Positions 16,762 to 28,600 of a stretch of 64,000 bases of DNA are shown here, one piece after another. Made by a program: the position numbers and the translations under genes. Below the pieces are notes generated by a model that had not been told where the DNA came from, ran no database searches, and saw only the letters and a list, made by a program, of their open reading frames with translations. The stretch lies in the NCBI GenBank assembly GCA_947305245.1, contig CAMZDG010000009.1:32639-96638 (forward strand). Direction: 5' to 3'. This stretch comes from an uncultured Lachnospiraceae bacterium (lineage in GTDB: Bacteria; Bacillota; Clostridia; Lachnospirales; Lachnospiraceae). Each line of letters starts with the position of its first letter. Within the stretch, counting starts at the first letter, position 1.

Positions 16762-17898
16762 CTAATTTCCAAAGACAATGTCCCGCATCGCCGGATGATA
16801 GGTGCCATAAGCGATGCCGCAATTCCTGACGTGCATGAGGAAGACAAAGCTTCTCTTCGAGACCGTGTCCATCTGGATGCAGGCGCCGGCTGCGCCGTCC
16901 CAGCCAAAAATTCCGGCGGGCGAAGGAGAAGAAACCATCTCAGGATTCATCAAAATCTGCATGCCACAGCCATAACCGTAGCCAACTCTCCCCATGGTCG
17001 TCGCAATGTCCCTGATCGCATCCGCGCCAAGGAGATTTTGCTTGATGCGCTCCACCGTCTCAGGCTTTAGGATGCGAACGCCCTTTACGGAGATGCCGCC
17101 GCAGGCCAGCGCATCCGCAAGGATCGCATAATCCTCCGTGCAGCTCACAAGCCCCGCGCCGCCGCTCTCATAGCTCTCCGAGAGCTGATAATTGCAGGTC
17201 TGCTCCATGGGAACGATCCCTGTTTCATCACAGATATATTGCTGCGCAAGCCTCTCCAGCCCGGTATTATCAGGCTTCGCGAAGAAGGTATCCTTCATGC
17301 CAAGGGGCTCCCAAAGATTCCTTTTCAGGTATTCGCCAAAGGACGTGCCGCTCACCACTTCAATGACGGCCGCAGCCACGTCATGGCTTAAGCTATAGCA
17401 AAAATGCGTGCCTGGCTGGAAATTAAGCGGCGACTCCGCGAAGGCATCCACGATCTCTCTCGTCGTTGCCGCCTGCCCCTTTTCCTTCAGTACGCGGACG
17501 ATGCCCGGGCGATTTAGGTCATAATCCAGCCCGGACTGCATGGATACCAGGTGCCGGATCTTAAGCGGCCACTTCAAATCCTCCACGCCGCTTTCCGTCT
17601 TCACCTTTGCATCCTTATAAGCAGGCAGGTACTTTGCGACCTCATCCTCCAAAGAAAGCTTCCCCTGCTCCACCAGCTGAAGCAGCGCCGTCATCGTCTG
17701 CACCTTCGTCATCGAAAACATCAAATAGCGCTGATCTGCCGCCACTTCCTTCGTCTTTTCCACGTTGACCGTTCCACTCATATGACGGTAGATCTGCTGA
17801 TGATTTTCATAAACGATCAGGTCCACCGAAGGAATGCCCTGATTCTCCACAAGCCAGTCTAAGTACTCCGTCATTTTCTCTGCACGAAATTCGCTCAT
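16762..17898 (-). CDS. serine hydrolase, beta-lactamase class C family
   Basis: 378-aa penicillin-binding-like esterase/peptidase (COG1680). It has the nucleophile motif SMTK (SxxK) near residue 75, YSL (replacing YxN) in HFCYSLSHDVAAA near 185, and an active-site loop near the C-terminus (FGWDGAAGACIQMD) in place of HTG. No signal peptide is seen, so it is probably cytoplasmic. Start ATG 17898 follows GGAGTGAGAAAAA. Substrate unknown; esterase, D-amino peptidase or amide hydrolase activities are all possible. Confidence 0.88.
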   Translation of the reverse strand: MSEFRAEKMTEYLDWLVENQGIPSVDLIVYENHQQIYRHMSGTVNVEKTKEVAADQRYLMFSMTKVQTMTALLQLVEQGKLSLEDEVAKYLPAYKDAKVKTESGVEDLKWPLKIRHLVSMQSGLDYDLNRPGIVRVLKEKGQAATTREIVDAFAESPLNFQPGTHFCYSLSHDVAAAVIEVVSGTSFGEYLKRNLWEPLGMKDTFFAKPDNTGLERLAQQYICDETGIVPMEQTCNYQLSESYESGGAGLVSCTEDYAILADALACGGISVKGVRILKPETVERIKQNLLGADAIRDIATTMGRVGYGYGCGMQILMNPEMVSSPSPAGIFGWDGAAGACIQMDTVSKRSFVFLMHVRNCGIAYGTYHPAMRDIVFGN

Positions 17899-17938
17899 TT
17901 TTTCTCACTCCTATGCCTAAAAATACAAGTAACCAAAG

Positions 17939-19165
17939 TTATAAGCTCCATCCCACAAGCGCGGTAAACGCCCAGATCGTTAGGTACGTAACCATGCCAT
18001 ATAGTACCTTGCGTTTGGTCCCCTTGCTCTCATCCTTTGTCTGAAGCAGGAACATACATAAAAGACACCTTATGGCAATAAAGACACCGGCAAAGATGCC
18101 CGACCAGACGGCGCGTACGAAACCGACGGAAACATAATTTAGCACTCCGGGAGGGATCGGCAATGCCGTGATCAGACCTGTCAAAAGCCCCGAAAGCAGC
18201 GCTAAGCCGATATGGATCAGTATGGCAATCACAATGTTGCGCTTCGTATCTAAGGAAAAGGCGATCAGCAGGATCACCGCAACGGCCAGCCCCGTACCAA
18301 CCGGGGCGGTGAAAACCAGGCTTAGGATTCCGCTCACGACGTTCGCAACAATGGCATAAATAACGCACCAACGCTTCTTCCCATCCTTCGGCTTCATAAA
18401 GATGGCAAACAGAATGCACTCCGCAACAATGATCCAGAATTCCTTGACAACCGACCTCCCAAAGAGCCCCCAGCCGCCGCCTCGATCGATCTCATACTTC
18501 CAGTTGTCATAATGCAAGGCAGCCTGCGTGAGAATGTTGGCGATAAAGAAGATCGGCAGGTTCCTCGCCTGATGTAAACGGAACAAGATGAGGAACAGCC
18601 CTTCCACCAGAAGCGTTGCCGCCAGATATCTCAAAGCCTGCAGGAAATACTGCAGATCACTGTTCTGATACGCCTCTTCGTCCTCGGAAAGCTTCCCCGT
18701 CGAAAGGTCAAATACAAGGTAGGCCTTATAGCGTGTCGGCCTGATCTCGTTGCTGACGTATTCCTTCCCATCCTCCGTGATGACAAGAAGCTTTACGGGC
18801 TGGTCAGTGTATATGTTATAAAAAGAAAAACTGCTACCTGCTTCGTCCTCGGAATAGCGAATCGTTGTTGTTCCATGGCCATAATTCACTTGCCATCCAT
18901 CCTTGTCATACGCATACATTTTCAACTTGAGTTCGTGCTTTAGGCCGTCCGCATTCGTCTCTATTTCCTCGTTAGACCAACGCTCCCCCTTCTCAAGCAC
19001 GCCCACACAGTACCTTTGCGTCGGAGCGTTCACGAGCTTCACCTTGATGCCAGGCTTCGGCCCTATGTCCGCGAAGGCAGGCACCACCGCGCTGATCGTC
19101 AGGCTACATACCAAAAGGCACCAAACAATAAACTTCCCCAAAGTAGTTCTCGTCATCTTTTTCAT
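17939..19165 (-). CDS. polytopic membrane protein with extracytoplasmic N-terminal domain
   Basis: A 408-aa protein not assigned to a named family. The start chosen is ATG 19165 (MKKMTRTTLGKF), because AAGGGGAGAAATGGC precedes it and a signal peptide follows (LLVCSLTISAVVPAFA). After cleavage comes an extracytoplasmic beta domain of about 150 aa (DIGPKPGIKVKLVNAP; TTTIRYSEDEAGSSFSFY), then about eight hydrophobic segments from residue 205 to the end. The layout resembles a sensor or carrier protein. It lies in a same-strand series from cbiD, but the 40-nt flanks do not show coupling. Confidence 0.65.
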   Translation of the reverse strand: MKKMTRTTLGKFIVWCLLVCSLTISAVVPAFADIGPKPGIKVKLVNAPTQRYCVGVLEKGERWSNEEIETNADGLKHELKLKMYAYDKDGWQVNYGHGTTTIRYSEDEAGSSFSFYNIYTDQPVKLLVITEDGKEYVSNEIRPTRYKAYLVFDLSTGKLSEDEEAYQNSDLQYFLQALRYLAATLLVEGLFLILFRLHQARNLPIFFIANILTQAALHYDNWKYEIDRGGGWGLFGRSVVKEFWIIVAECILFAIFMKPKDGKKRWCVIYAIVANVVSGILSLVFTAPVGTGLAVAVILLIAFSLDTKRNIVIAILIHIGLALLSGLLTGLITALPIPPGVLNYVSVGFVRAVWSGIFAGVFIAIRCLLCMFLLQTKDESKGTKRKVLYGMVTYLTIWAFTALVGWSL

Positions 19166-19206
19166 GCCATTTCTCCCCTTTGTATTTCCTTCCCAATCCT
19201 TCCGCC

Positions 19207-19893
19207 TCAGATCGCAATGTCCTCCCGCAGTGCCTCCATGAACTGCCTTGTGATCCTCGTCTTTTCCCCCCAGATGGCGATGCCCTCCGGGCTCACCATG
19301 GGATTCTCCTCTTCCTGCATCCGCAGCGTATAATTCGTAATGTGCCTGAAGCAATCCTCAAACCTCGCATCGCGATTTCGGCTCTCCGTGATCATGCAGT
19401 CCATCACGATCCCCAACGCCCCCATGTCATCCAGAAGATCCGCCTCCATCAGCATGAGAAGCCCAAAATCCAGACCCTCTTCCTTCATGCGCTGCTTGTC
19501 GGAATGCTGCGCCACAAGACTGCAGACATAATCGATCTTTTCTGCCGCATAACCCTTCTTTTCCAGATATGCCTTGGTGATCGGCACGCCCGCCGTCGAA
19601 TGCGGGATCTTTTGGACGTCTGACACGGCGCGTCCCACGTCATGAAAGATCGTCGCAATGATCAGACTATCCAGGTCAATCTTGTCCTTCCTCTCCGACC
19701 TTTCATACAGCCGCAAAGACCATGCAAGCACGCGCTTTGTATGATCGAACCTGCTGTAGGCGATCTCGATCTTACCGCCTCCCACGTGCTCCGTGGTCTT
19801 CTCCGCGAGCGTCCTTTCCACGAAGTCCAGCATCTCGAAATACTCCGGATGCCCAAGACCTTCCAACATTTTCATGATATTCGTCTCATTCAT
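19207..19893 (-). CDS. HD-domain phosphohydrolase
   Basis: About 228-aa metal-dependent phosphohydrolase. The HD core shows RFDHTKRVLAWSLRLYE (first His), LIIATIFHDVGRAV (HD pair) and HSTAGVP; LMEADLLDDMGALG supplies a late Asp. It is related to the YfbR/uncharacterised HD family acting on nucleotides. Start ATG 19893 overlaps the TGA of the preceding dhfr-thioesterase gene (GGGGATGA), so translation is coupled; this suggests a link to nucleotide or folate metabolism, which is inference. Confidence 0.8.
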   Translation of the reverse strand: MNETNIMKMLEGLGHPEYFEMLDFVERTLAEKTTEHVGGGKIEIAYSRFDHTKRVLAWSLRLYERSERKDKIDLDSLIIATIFHDVGRAVSDVQKIPHSTAGVPITKAYLEKKGYAAEKIDYVCSLVAQHSDKQRMKEEGLDFGLLMLMEADLLDDMGALGIVMDCMITESRNRDARFEDCFRHITNYTLRMQEEENPMVSPEGIAIWGEKTRITRQFMEALREDIAI

Positions 19894-20780
19894 CCCCAAG
19901 GCTTATTTACGTGCGCTCCCGTAAAGGAAACCACTGCAATCTCCTTCCCCCAATTATCGGTGATCATCACTTCATAAAAGCAATTCGTCCTGCCGTCCTT
20001 GATGAGCTTCGCCTCCGCATACAGGATGCTGCCCTTGGACATGTTCAGGAACGTCGCCTGCCCCACAAGGCTCACAGAAAGATTTTCTTTTTCGAAATTC
20101 GACGCCACGGCGAACGCAAAGTCCGCAAGCGTATAAATGCACCCGCCCATAATTCCGCCGTACGCATTCTTATGATCCGCCGTAAGAGGCATGCTGCACT
20201 TCGCGTAGTTTTCGCCAAATCTGTCGATCCGGATGCCGGAAAGCTTTGTCGCATACAGATCCTTCGAAAAGATCGCCCTTGCTTCCTCCAGCCTTCTGAC
20301 GTAGGTGCTCGTCTTTCTCACGTAGGTCGTCCGCGTAAACTTCACGTCCGTGCCGACCGTCTCCCCGATCATGAGATCGAATTCCTCTTTGTCGAATTCC
20401 GGGAAGAAAGTGTCACCGCCCTCGATCTCGAGATCCACCTCCGTGACGTACATCGCGTCCACGATCGGCATCGCCTCCTTGAACAGGCCATATCCTCCCG
20501 AGATAAATACGTCGCGGTCTCCCGCTGCCTCAAGCGCTTCTTTCAGTGATTTCACGGTCAGTAAGTTCTCTCCCGTGAACTCCTTCGTGTTCGACACCAC
20601 AATGTTCATACGGTTCGGCAGTGGCCTTCCAATCTCCTCATAAGACTTCCGCCCCATGACCACCACGTTCCCCGTGGTCAACTCCTTAAACTGCTTCTGC
20701 TCCCCCTTGATCCTCCAGGGGATCCTTCCCTCTTTTCCGATCACGTTATTCTTAGAACGCGCTACGATCAGTCCAATCAT
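19890..20780 (-). CDS. dihydrofolate reductase fused to a PaaI-type hotdog thioesterase
   Basis: A single uninterrupted frame of 296 aa. Residues 1-160 are DHFR (MIGLIVARSKNNVIGKEGRIPW; VVMGRKSYEEIGRPLPNR read across 45-65; DVFISGGYGLF; YVTEVD), which reduces dihydrofolate with NADPH. Residues about 165-296 are a hotdog-fold acyl-CoA thioesterase (RAIFSKDLYATK; GGIMGGCIYTLADFAFAVA with the PaaI-type active-site loop; TNCFYEVMITD). Start ATG 20780 lies one nucleotide past the cbiD stop, GAAAGGG upstream. The coupling of the two activities is unexplained; the HD gene overlaps its stop. Confidence 0.9.
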   Translation of the reverse strand: MIGLIVARSKNNVIGKEGRIPWRIKGEQKQFKELTTGNVVVMGRKSYEEIGRPLPNRMNIVVSNTKEFTGENLLTVKSLKEALEAAGDRDVFISGGYGLFKEAMPIVDAMYVTEVDLEIEGGDTFFPEFDKEEFDLMIGETVGTDVKFTRTTYVRKTSTYVRRLEEARAIFSKDLYATKLSGIRIDRFGENYAKCSMPLTADHKNAYGGIMGGCIYTLADFAFAVASNFEKENLSVSLVGQATFLNMSKGSILYAEAKLIKDGRTNCFYEVMITDNWGKEIAVVSFTGAHVNKPWG

Positions 20781-20781
20781 G

Positions 20782-21912
20782 TCATAAACCCTTTCCGTCA
20801 ATCAATTGATGAAGCATATCCTCGGCCCCTGCACTCTTTGCCAGCAGCCCATATTGGTTCGCATACGTCATGCACTCGATTTTTAGATTCTCCCCGGCGC
20901 GCTTTCGCAGGAAGAACATGATCCGCTCCATGACATAGGCCATGGCCGCCTCCAGTTTCCCTTCTTCCAGGAGAATCCGAACGCCCTCTTCGGTCACGTT
21001 CCCATCTAGTATAGCACGGGCACTGTCCGCACTGCAACCTGCTTTTAAGCCTGCTGCGGCCAGCAGCTCCATGCGGCAGTCACCCTCCTTGGAATGCGTG
21101 TTCATCATACCGCCCGAAACCTTGATGAGTTTCCCGATATGCCCCGTGAGAAGCATCCCTGAAAAGCCGATCTCTTTCGCCATGTCGATCGTATCCCCAA
21201 TGAAATTGGAACATTTCACGCTCCGGTCAAGATCATAATCATAAGTCTTCTTCATGAACTCGAGTCCATAATTTCCCGGTGAGACGGCCACGTAGGTCTG
21301 TCCCAGGGCACGCTTCTGATTCAGCTCCACGCGGATGGTATCGAGCAAAGCCTTAGAGCTCATGGGCTCCACAATGCCGCTTGTGCCGAGGATGGAGATG
21401 CCGCCGAGGATTCCAAGCCGCGGGTTGAAGGTCTTTTCCGCAAGCTCCCTTCCCTCCGGCACCGATATGATCACGCGAAGCCCCCCGCGGTAATCACAGA
21501 CGTTGCAAACCTCAAGCACTTCCTTCTCGATCATCTCCCGCGGCACGTGATTGATCGCCGCATTCCCGACCGGCTGATCCAGCCCGGGAAGCGTCACTCT
21601 CCCGACACCCTCCCCACCGTCGATCAGAATCCCTATCGCATCCGCGTAGGTCACTTCCGCAAACACGTGGCATCCCGTCGTTATGTCCGGGTCAGAGCCG
21701 CCGTCCTTGATGACCGCGCATTTCACCAGTTCCTCCTGCCTCGTGATCTCCACAATCTCCGCATGATAAGGAATCCCCTTTGGCGTCTCGATCGTAATAT
21801 CCGTCTTTTCTTTTCCCGTGAGGAGCATATAAGTCGCTGCCTTCGCCGCAGCCGCCGCACAGCTCCCCGTCGTAAACCCAAACCTTATTTCACCCGTATT
21901 CTCCGCCATCAT
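20782..21912 (-). CDS. cbiD: cobalt-precorrin-5B C1-methyltransferase
   Basis: SAM-dependent C1 methylation in the anaerobic cobalamin route. About 376 aa, normal. Motifs: FGFTTGSCAAAAAKAA near the N-terminus, KDGGSDPDITTG, GGEGVGRVTLPGL, AINHVPREMI, ILGTSGIVEPMS and LTGHIGKLIKVSGGMMNTHS. The start is ATG 21912 or the adjacent ATG 21909, with AGGTGG just upstream. Its stop is separated from the dhfr-thioesterase start by a single base, so the two must be cotranscribed. Confidence 0.94.
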   Translation of the reverse strand: MMAENTGEIRFGFTTGSCAAAAAKAATYMLLTGKEKTDITIETPKGIPYHAEIVEITRQEELVKCAVIKDGGSDPDITTGCHVFAEVTYADAIGILIDGGEGVGRVTLPGLDQPVGNAAINHVPREMIEKEVLEVCNVCDYRGGLRVIISVPEGRELAEKTFNPRLGILGGISILGTSGIVEPMSSKALLDTIRVELNQKRALGQTYVAVSPGNYGLEFMKKTYDYDLDRSVKCSNFIGDTIDMAKEIGFSGMLLTGHIGKLIKVSGGMMNTHSKEGDCRMELLAAAGLKAGCSADSARAILDGNVTEEGVRILLEEGKLEAAMAYVMERIMFFLRKRAGENLKIECMTYANQYGLLAKSAGAEDMLHQLIDGKGL

Positions 21913-22023
21913 AGCCACCTATAACTCCAACCGCAAACATAGATCACGCTGTATGCGCATGCTCCAACGTTCCATACATGCCCCTCGCTTCACGTGCATG
22001 ATCTCGCTTTACACAAGCCCTAC

Positions 22024-22401
22024 TCACTGCAGGAACACACTTGCCATCTCCCCCAGCCCATACTGGGTCGCGATATCCTTCAGCCCCTGCTTCACTTCCT
22101 CGCGACTGAAATGATGCTCCGCAAGGAACGAATCCGTCTTGTCGTTCAAATAAGAATAAAACAACACCGCAACCCCAAGACTCCCCGGATCCGAATCCTC
22201 CGTCAGCTCATACACCTGATTCTCCGCTTCCTCGATCCTGCCCGCATCCACCAGATCATACAAGGATTCCAACGTCTGCCTCTGCTGCGCATCCTCCAGA
22301 AGCTCCATCGTCGGTGCCTGCGTATCAACGCCAAATAATAGTTTTAGGATCGCGCGCACCATTTCCTTGATCAGGCGCATGATATAATCTTGTTCAAACA
22401 C
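22024..22401 (-). CDS. DUF6483 family protein
   Basis: 125-aa helical protein, starting at GTG 22401 with GAGGG 7 nt upstream. It opens MFEQDYIMRLIKEMVRAI and continues as helical hairpins (SLYDLVDAGRIEEAENQVYEL; FYSYLNDKTDSFLAEHHFSREEV) in a tetratricopeptide-like pattern. I recognise it as DUF6483, common in Lachnospiraceae; function unknown. It sits between cbiD and the YjbR-MGMT fusion on the same strand. Confidence 0.72.
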   Translation of the reverse strand: MFEQDYIMRLIKEMVRAILKLLFGVDTQAPTMELLEDAQQRQTLESLYDLVDAGRIEEAENQVYELTEDSDPGSLGVAVLFYSYLNDKTDSFLAEHHFSREEVKQGLKDIATQYGLGEMASVFLQ

Positions 22402-22423
22402 TTACTAGCCCTCACTCTTTTTG

Positions 22424-23050
22424 TCAATATTTCCACTGGAACTTGCCAAGATCAACCCTTCCGTCAAAAACCTCCACGCCTTCCGCGATAAGCAATTTCG
22501 CCTGCGCGCCGCTTCCCCCGAACGCGAATTCCCCAGCCAATTCTCCCTTGGCATTCACCACGCGAAAGCAAGGAATCCCATCCGTGTCTGGATTCTTATG
22601 AAGCGCATTCCCGACGGCCCGCGCCATCTTCCGGTCGCCCGCCAGCTCCGCGATCTGCGAATAGGTCGCGACGTGACCATACGGGATCTTTTTCACCGCC
22701 TCATAAATCCGCTTCGCAGGGCTGTCGCTGACAAGGTCATAGCTCTCCGCGATCATCATCTTTACGTCCTCTTCGGGAATGCTCCCGTCCATGATGACCG
22801 TGTTCCAATGATCCTTGTTCTGGTGATAGCCAGGGATCACGGAGGCATAGACTCTTCGCCAGAAGAACGCCTTGTCCGGATCCACCTTGAGATTCAGGCA
22901 GAGATTCCCGTCCTTTTCATAGGTCCAAAGAAACGCCTTCTTATTCCCGGCATACCGCACCAGCTGCCAGTTCACGTCATGAAACGGCGCGTCCTGATAA
23001 GTATCCGGAAAGGAAAGGCCAAATTGTAACACTTCTTCTCTCGTTTCCAT
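22424..23050 (-). CDS. MmcQ/YjbR-like domain fused to an MGMT/alkyltransferase-like domain
   Basis: 208 aa in one frame. Residues 1-108 are a YjbR/MmcQ DNA-binding-like fold (FGLSFPDTYQDAPFHD; LCLNLKVDPDKAFFWR; HWNTVIMDGSIP). Residues about 110-208 are the O6-alkylguanine-DNA alkyltransferase C-terminal domain (IPYGHVATYSQIAELAG; ARAVGNALHKNP; IPCFRVVNAKGELAG). The acceptor Cys is kept but the usual PCHR is PCFR, so alkyl transfer may be altered; alternatively it is a base-flipping sensor. Start ATG 23050 overlaps the cbiC stop as TGATG. Confidence 0.85.
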   Translation of the reverse strand: METREEVLQFGLSFPDTYQDAPFHDVNWQLVRYAGNKKAFLWTYEKDGNLCLNLKVDPDKAFFWRRVYASVIPGYHQNKDHWNTVIMDGSIPEEDVKMMIAESYDLVSDSPAKRIYEAVKKIPYGHVATYSQIAELAGDRKMARAVGNALHKNPDTDGIPCFRVVNAKGELAGEFAFGGSGAQAKLLIAEGVEVFDGRVDLGKFQWKY

Positions 23051-23688
23051 CAAGCTTCATCCACCCCATAAAGCAATGCATTACAAATAGCGGCCGCGAT
23101 ATTGCTGCCGCCCTTTCTTCCACGATTGATGATAAAGGGAACCTTTGAATTCAGGAACAATTCCTTCGCCGGTACCACGTTCACGAACCCCACCGGAACG
23201 CCGATCACGAAATCCGGCGTGAACTTCCCCTGCTCCATCTGCTCATACAGCGAGATCAGCGCCGTCGGCGCATTCCCGATGGCAAAGATCACGGGACCCG
23301 GAAGCGCCGCTGCCCGCTCCATACTCACGGTCGCCCGCGTCACCTGTCGCTCCTTCGCCTCTGCCGCCACGTCATCGTCTGCCATAAAGCAGTGCACCTC
23401 TCCGCCATACTGCGCGAGCTTTTTCTTATTGATCCCCGCCTTCGCCATATTCGTGTCCGTGACGATATGCGCGCCGCGCCGGATCATGTCCCTGGCGATC
23501 CAAATGGCATTCTCTGAATAGACCAGCGTCTCCGCATAATCGAAGTCCGCGCTGGTATGGATCACGCGCTTCGTGACGGGCTCCTGCTCCTTGGGAAGCA
23601 CGATCCCCCGCTGCGCGAGCTCCTCCCCTATGATCTCAAAGCTGCGCCGTTCAATGTCCCCCGGCAATACGTACTCGATGGAATTCAT
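23050..23688 (-). CDS. cbiC: cobalt-precorrin-8 methylmutase
   Basis: Moves the C11 methyl group to C12, giving cobyrinate. 212 aa with CbiC/CobH signatures: PGDIERRSFEII, KRVIHTSADFDYAETL (catalytic His in HTSAD), GAHIVTDTNMAKAGI, FAIGNAPTALISL, IGVPVGFVNVVPAKE and NRGRKGGSNIAAAICNALLY. Start ATG 23688 follows GGGGAGAAAAGGG. It is translationally coupled to the YjbR-MGMT gene, and 95 nt downstream of the cobD-like gene. Confidence 0.95.
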   Translation of the reverse strand: MNSIEYVLPGDIERRSFEIIGEELAQRGIVLPKEQEPVTKRVIHTSADFDYAETLVYSENAIWIARDMIRRGAHIVTDTNMAKAGINKKKLAQYGGEVHCFMADDDVAAEAKERQVTRATVSMERAAALPGPVIFAIGNAPTALISLYEQMEQGKFTPDFVIGVPVGFVNVVPAKELFLNSKVPFIINRGRKGGSNIAAAICNALLYGVDEA

Positions 23689-23782
23689 CCCTTTTCTCCC
23701 CTGTATTTCCCCATTCGGCCGATCAATTTCTCATGCTTCGTCACTTCTGATTTTATCAGCTCGATCAGCCGCATATATTTCT

Positions 23783-24952
23783 CTATTTCTGCTTCTTCAT
23801 CAGCTCAATTAGCCGTATGTTCTCGTCATGACGCTTCACCGCCACGCGGTAATATCCCGCGCCAAGCCCGTCATAATCCCTGCAATCCCGGATCAGAACG
23901 CCCTCCGCAAGAAGTGCATCATATAGCGTTGCCTTCTTTGACGCGTCTCTCCTTGCCAAATTCTTCTGAGACAGGTCATGCATTGGCGCATCCTTCTCCC
24001 ATCGAAACAGGAGATAATTGACTGCGGAGGGATAAACATAAGCGCCAAGCTTTCTAAGCTCCGCCTCCAGATAACTCTGCTCCTCGGCGATCGCCCTGCG
24101 ACTCTCTGCCAGCCAATCTGACATAGATAATGCCGCGACTCCCGCCAGCTGCGCAGGGAGCGACACGTTCCACTCTGAGAGCTGCTCCTCCAAGGCTTCC
24201 ACGGGGATCTCGCTGCCACAAAGAAGATATCCCAGCCGTATGCCCGGCATGGCAAAACTCTTCGTGAAAGCCCGCAGGATCATAAGCTTGGGATACCCCG
24301 CAATCGCCCTGGTCTCTGAACAATCCGAAACCATCTCTTTCATCAGTTGCGACTTCGAGTGACCCGAGGCAATCTCTGTCATGGAATATGCCTTCGGATC
24401 TTCCACAAGCTCCATAAAGCACTCATCTATCGCAAGGATCGTCCCCGTCGCCTCACATACCTTTGCAAGCTCCGCCATCCACTCCCGGGGCATCACCCAT
24501 CCCACGGGATTCGAAGGATTCGCAAGGAAAATGAGCTCCGGCTTCTTCTCGCGTATGGTTTGTTTCAATTCCTGAAAGGATGCTTCCGAGAGACCAAAGC
24601 CCTCTTCCTCCTTGAGGAAAAAGGAGTCCCACTGACAGCCCTCCGCGCGCAGCGCCTTCTGATAACCCGAAAATCCGGGAGCCAGAAGGAGCGCCGTCTT
24701 CGGTTTTCTCCACCTGCAGATTGCCTGGATCAGTTCCGAAGCACCGTTGCCGCAAAGGATCCTCTCCGGATCCCAGGAAAAATGCTTGCCAAGCGCCTCT
24801 CGCAGCGCTTCGCATTTCGGATCCGGATATGCCTCCGCGAGGTTGCACCCCTCTGCCAGTGCCTCCCGCACCTGCTCCGGCATACCCATGGGATTCACGT
24901 TGACGGAAAAATCCAGCGATATTCGATTTCGATAGACGTCTCCGCCGTGCAT
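23783..24952 (-). CDS. cobD: CobD-like PLP-dependent aminotransferase/decarboxylase
   Basis: Fold type I PLP enzyme of the histidinol-phosphate aminotransferase family; by context the L-threonine-O-3-phosphate decarboxylase that makes the aminopropanol linker of cobalamin. 389 aa. Opening HGGDVYRNRISLDFSVNVNP, ILCGNGASELIQAICR, LANPSNPVGWVMP, AIDECFMELVED and the PLP lysine in AFTKSFAMPGIRLGYLL are all present. Start ATG 24952. A paralogous HisC role is possible but the HGGDV opening and the cbi context favour CobD. Confidence 0.87.
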   Translation of the reverse strand: MHGGDVYRNRISLDFSVNVNPMGMPEQVREALAEGCNLAEAYPDPKCEALREALGKHFSWDPERILCGNGASELIQAICRWRKPKTALLLAPGFSGYQKALRAEGCQWDSFFLKEEEGFGLSEASFQELKQTIREKKPELIFLANPSNPVGWVMPREWMAELAKVCEATGTILAIDECFMELVEDPKAYSMTEIASGHSKSQLMKEMVSDCSETRAIAGYPKLMILRAFTKSFAMPGIRLGYLLCGSEIPVEALEEQLSEWNVSLPAQLAGVAALSMSDWLAESRRAIAEEQSYLEAELRKLGAYVYPSAVNYLLFRWEKDAPMHDLSQKNLARRDASKKATLYDALLAEGVLIRDCRDYDGLGAGYYRVAVKRHDENIRLIELMKKQK

Positions 24953-25037
24953 GCCTCTCCTCCTTGGTATAGGATCATCTTTTCATGAAACATCCATTCA
25001 TGTTACGTGTGAATGACCTTTTGCATCCAGCATGGCA

Positions 25038-28151
<3,114 letters not shown>

Positions 28152-28169
28152 CTAAGTATTTTCCTGATC

Positions 28170-28475
28170 CTAAAAGGTATAGGAATCCCAGTTTCGGGAT
28201 GCGGTGTCGAAGCGGCTTTTCTGTTCAAAGAGCACATTGTTCATCCATCCGATGGCATCCGTCACGCCGTCCTCATCGAAGGAAAACGTCGCACGCGTCT
28301 TTTCCTCCTCCGGCGTCGTGATAAAATTGAATGGCTCCGGCCATACCGTCACCAGAAGCTTTTTCCCCTCCTCGTCCTCCACCTTCTCCAGGCGATAGCG
28401 CATCCCCTGATGGCTTCCGGAATACTCCAGTTTCTTTAGATATTCCATGGACAAAATGTCTTCTCTTTTGATCAT
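28170..28475 (-). CDS. unknown 101-aa protein of the lacZ operon
   Basis: A small soluble protein: MIKREDILSMEYLKKLEYSG, then LLVTVWPEPFNFITTPEEEK and a C-terminal GWMNNVLFEQKSRFD. No family is recognised with certainty. The 36-nt spacing to lacZ and a strong promoter 50 nt upstream show it is the first gene of the beta-galactosidase operon; a role in carbohydrate uptake or regulation is only a guess. Confidence 0.75.
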   Translation of the reverse strand: MIKREDILSMEYLKKLEYSGSHQGMRYRLEKVEDEEGKKLLVTVWPEPFNFITTPEEEKTRATFSFDEDGVTDAIGWMNNVLFEQKSRFDTASRNWDSYTF

Positions 28476-28525
28476 GTCTTACGCCTCCCAAAGCAGTGCC
28501 GCTTTATGTAACGCGGCATGCTTCC

Positions 28526-28554
28526 ATTATACAATCCCGGGGAGGTTTTGCCAA
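28526..28554 (-). promoter_or_regulatory. sigma-A promoter of the lacZ operon
   Basis: TTGGCA (28554-28549), 17-bp spacer, TATAAT (28531-28526). The leader contains a GCCGC...GCGGC hairpin near 28501-28520. A GGGGAG...CTCCCC hairpin without T-run lies just upstream (28573-28592), past the sigE stop. Confidence 0.8.
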
Positions 28555-28600
28555 CTTGATTTTCACTTTCCAGGGGAGTTTTTTCCTCCCCGCCAAGGAT

